A stretch of 64,000 nt of DNA from CBDFGT01 sp965247225. GTDB taxonomy: Bacteria; Pseudomonadota; Alphaproteobacteria; Rhizobiales; Rhizobiaceae. The stretch covers positions 124,001-188,000 of the forward strand of contig CBDFGT010000039.1 in assembly GCA_965247225.1 (NCBI GenBank), written 5' to 3'. A program made the translations under genes and the position numbers. Under the pieces are notes generated by a model. The model was not told where the DNA came from. It saw nothing but the letters and a program-made list of their open reading frames with translations, and made no database searches. Below, piece after piece: positions 62,965 through 64,000 of the stretch; the stretch's first letter is position 1, and each line of letters opens with the position of its first letter.

Positions 62965-64000
62965 TTGCAAAGAATGAACTTGCTTCAGGAATCTGTTTTA
63001 ACGGCCAATCTATCCGGCAGGCTCACGCTGCCCGGTGTTCTGGCAACCCTGGCACGCGACGAGATCGACACCTTTCCGGCGCTTCGGCCGCACCAAGCGC
63101 CTGCGTGGCACATGTTTCTCGTGCAACTCGCGGCCCTGGCGCTACACCGCGCAGAGCGGCATGATATTCCCGATCAGGAAGAAGACTGGGCCAACTTGCT
63201 GCGTGGTCTGACGGCGGGCTATCCGGGTGACGAGCCCTGGTGTCTGGTTGTCGACGACTGGTCGAAACCGGCTTTCCTGCAACCTCCCGTGCCGGAAGAC
63301 ATCAGGCTGGGGAATGATGTTGCCACTGCCGACGGGCTGGATCTGCTGATCACCTCCCGCAATCACGATCTGAAACAGATGATGGCGCGCGATGGATCGG
63401 CCGAAGACTGGCTGTTTGCTCTCGTCTCTCTCCAGACGGGCGAAGGTTACGGGGGGTCCGGCAATCAGGGCATCGTCCGAATGAATGGCGGCTCTTCCTC
63501 CCGCGCCATGCTGACGCTGGCTCCTCTGGCATCTGGCAAGGCCATGGTGGTGCGGCCCGGTGCCTGGTTTTGCCGCGACGTGCGGGTTCTGCTGGAGACA
63601 CGCGAAACGACACTGGAAGCGACATCCATCCGGTATGCAGACGACGGGATCGGCCTGACCTGGCTGGAACCCTGGGCAGAGGACAACCAGCTTGAACTGG
63701 AAAATCTCGATATCTGGTTCATTGAAGTGTGCCGCAGGGTGCGGCTTGTGAACCGGACTGGCCAGATTGCGGCCGTCAAGGGCACATCGCGCGAAACGCG
63801 GATTGCCGCAAAGTTGAACAAGGGAAACCTCGAAGATCCCTGGGCTCCGGTTCATAAAGGCGAAGGCAAAAGCCTGACAATCGGCGACGAAGGCCAGTTT
63901 GACTACAGAACCCTGACGAAACTGCTGTTTTCCGGGGAATGGCGACTTGCGCTTCTGGCGCGGCGTGCGCCGTTAGAAGATCCAGACGGCGCGTTTGCAA
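62965..64000 (+). CDS. cse1: type I-E Cascade large subunit Cse1/CasA, 3' part off the right edge
   Basis: At least 345 residues without a stop. Motifs match Cse1: FPALRPHQAPAWHMFLVQLA near residue 38, DWSKPAFLQPPVPED near 105, and GEGYGGSGNQGIVRMNGGSS then SRAMLTLAP near 160-180. Cse1 recognises the PAM and recruits Cas3. I chose TTG at 62965 because GGGAGGG lies six bases ahead, inside the end of cas3; an ATG at 62974 is in frame. The gene is tightly coupled to cas3. Confidence 0.9.
   Translation, partial: MQRMNLLQESVLTANLSGRLTLPGVLATLARDEIDTFPALRPHQAPAWHMFLVQLAALALHRAERHDIPDQEEDWANLLRGLTAGYPGDEPWCLVVDDWSKPAFLQPPVPEDIRLGNDVATADGLDLLITSRNHDLKQMMARDGSAEDWLFALVSLQTGEGYGGSGNQGIVRMNGGSSSRAMLTLAPLASGKAMVVRPGAWFCRDVRVLLETRETTLEATSIRYADDGIGLTWLEPWAEDNQLELENLDIWFIEVCRRVRLVNRTGQIAAVKGTSRETRIAAKLNKGNLEDPWAPVHKGEGKSLTIGDEGQFDYRTLTKLLFSGEWRLALLARRAPLEDPDGAFA

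Overview
The window looks like chromosome from an alphaproteobacterium of the Rhizobiales, most likely in or near the Brucellaceae (Brucella/Ochrobactrum/Pseudochrobactrum group). This is inferred from gene content and not from a marker gene search. The supporting content is a RirA iron regulator divergent from fbpA, a PdhS-type histidine kinase, a BcsN/BcsK-type cellulose operon, an ScfR/RamB-type regulator divergent from isocitrate lyase, a phasin, a VjbR-like LuxR solo, and a tRNA-His with A73 and no encoded G-1.

Layout. 0-3.5 kb: sugar-acid type catabolic cluster (GlcG/HbpS-like protein, LacI regulator, SMP-30 lactonase, beta-hydroxyacid dehydrogenase) with two LacI-type operators. 3.5-7.2 kb: drug-efflux MFS pump divergent from a MarR regulator across a strong symmetric operator, then a solitary TadE/TadG-like protein. 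7.2-14.6 kb: a dpp-type peptide ABC operon on the minus strand. Between dppC and dppD it carries two small membrane-type genes, the first broken at its end by an IS30-family element with perfect boundaries. 14.9-19.0 kb: LuxR solo, single-domain response regulator, rirA/fbpA iron locus, DD-carboxypeptidase. 19.3-21.8 kb: mmsA divergent from a LysR gene. fbpA, mmsA and this lysR each carry one single-base frameshift, so this stretch is either decaying or misread.

21.8-31.3 kb: cellulose synthesis operon bcsA-bcsB-bcsK-bcsN (no bcsZ), with a complete IS256-family element about 270 bp upstream of bcsA. 31.5-36.0 kb: an isolated gmd gene and a 1031-residue Sel1-repeat exported protein containing almost five near-identical 327-bp units. 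36.1-43 kb: tRNA-His, phasin, PdhS kinase, a 200-bp MITE-like element, and a two-module iron permease (fbpB). 43-47.5 kb: acetoacetyl-CoA synthetase, AsmA-family protein, small membrane protein. 47.5-51.6 kb: potFGHI putrescine uptake operon. 51.7-55 kb: ScfR/RamB regulator divergent from aceA, which is followed by a small co-transcribed gene.

55-60.3 kb: scarred region (IS3 orfA fragment, ada fragment, LysR, chemoreceptor, dispersed palindromic repeat, IS5-family remnant). 60.4-64 kb: start of a type I-E CRISPR-Cas operon (cas3, cse1), running off the right edge; no CRISPR array is visible here.

Physiologically the window combines scavenging (peptides, polyamines, iron), use of acetate and ketone-body carbon (aceA, acetoacetyl-CoA synthetase, phasin), surface polymers (cellulose, GDP-deoxysugar) and cell-cycle or population signalling. 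The least described part I see is the pair of small genes inside the dpp operon.
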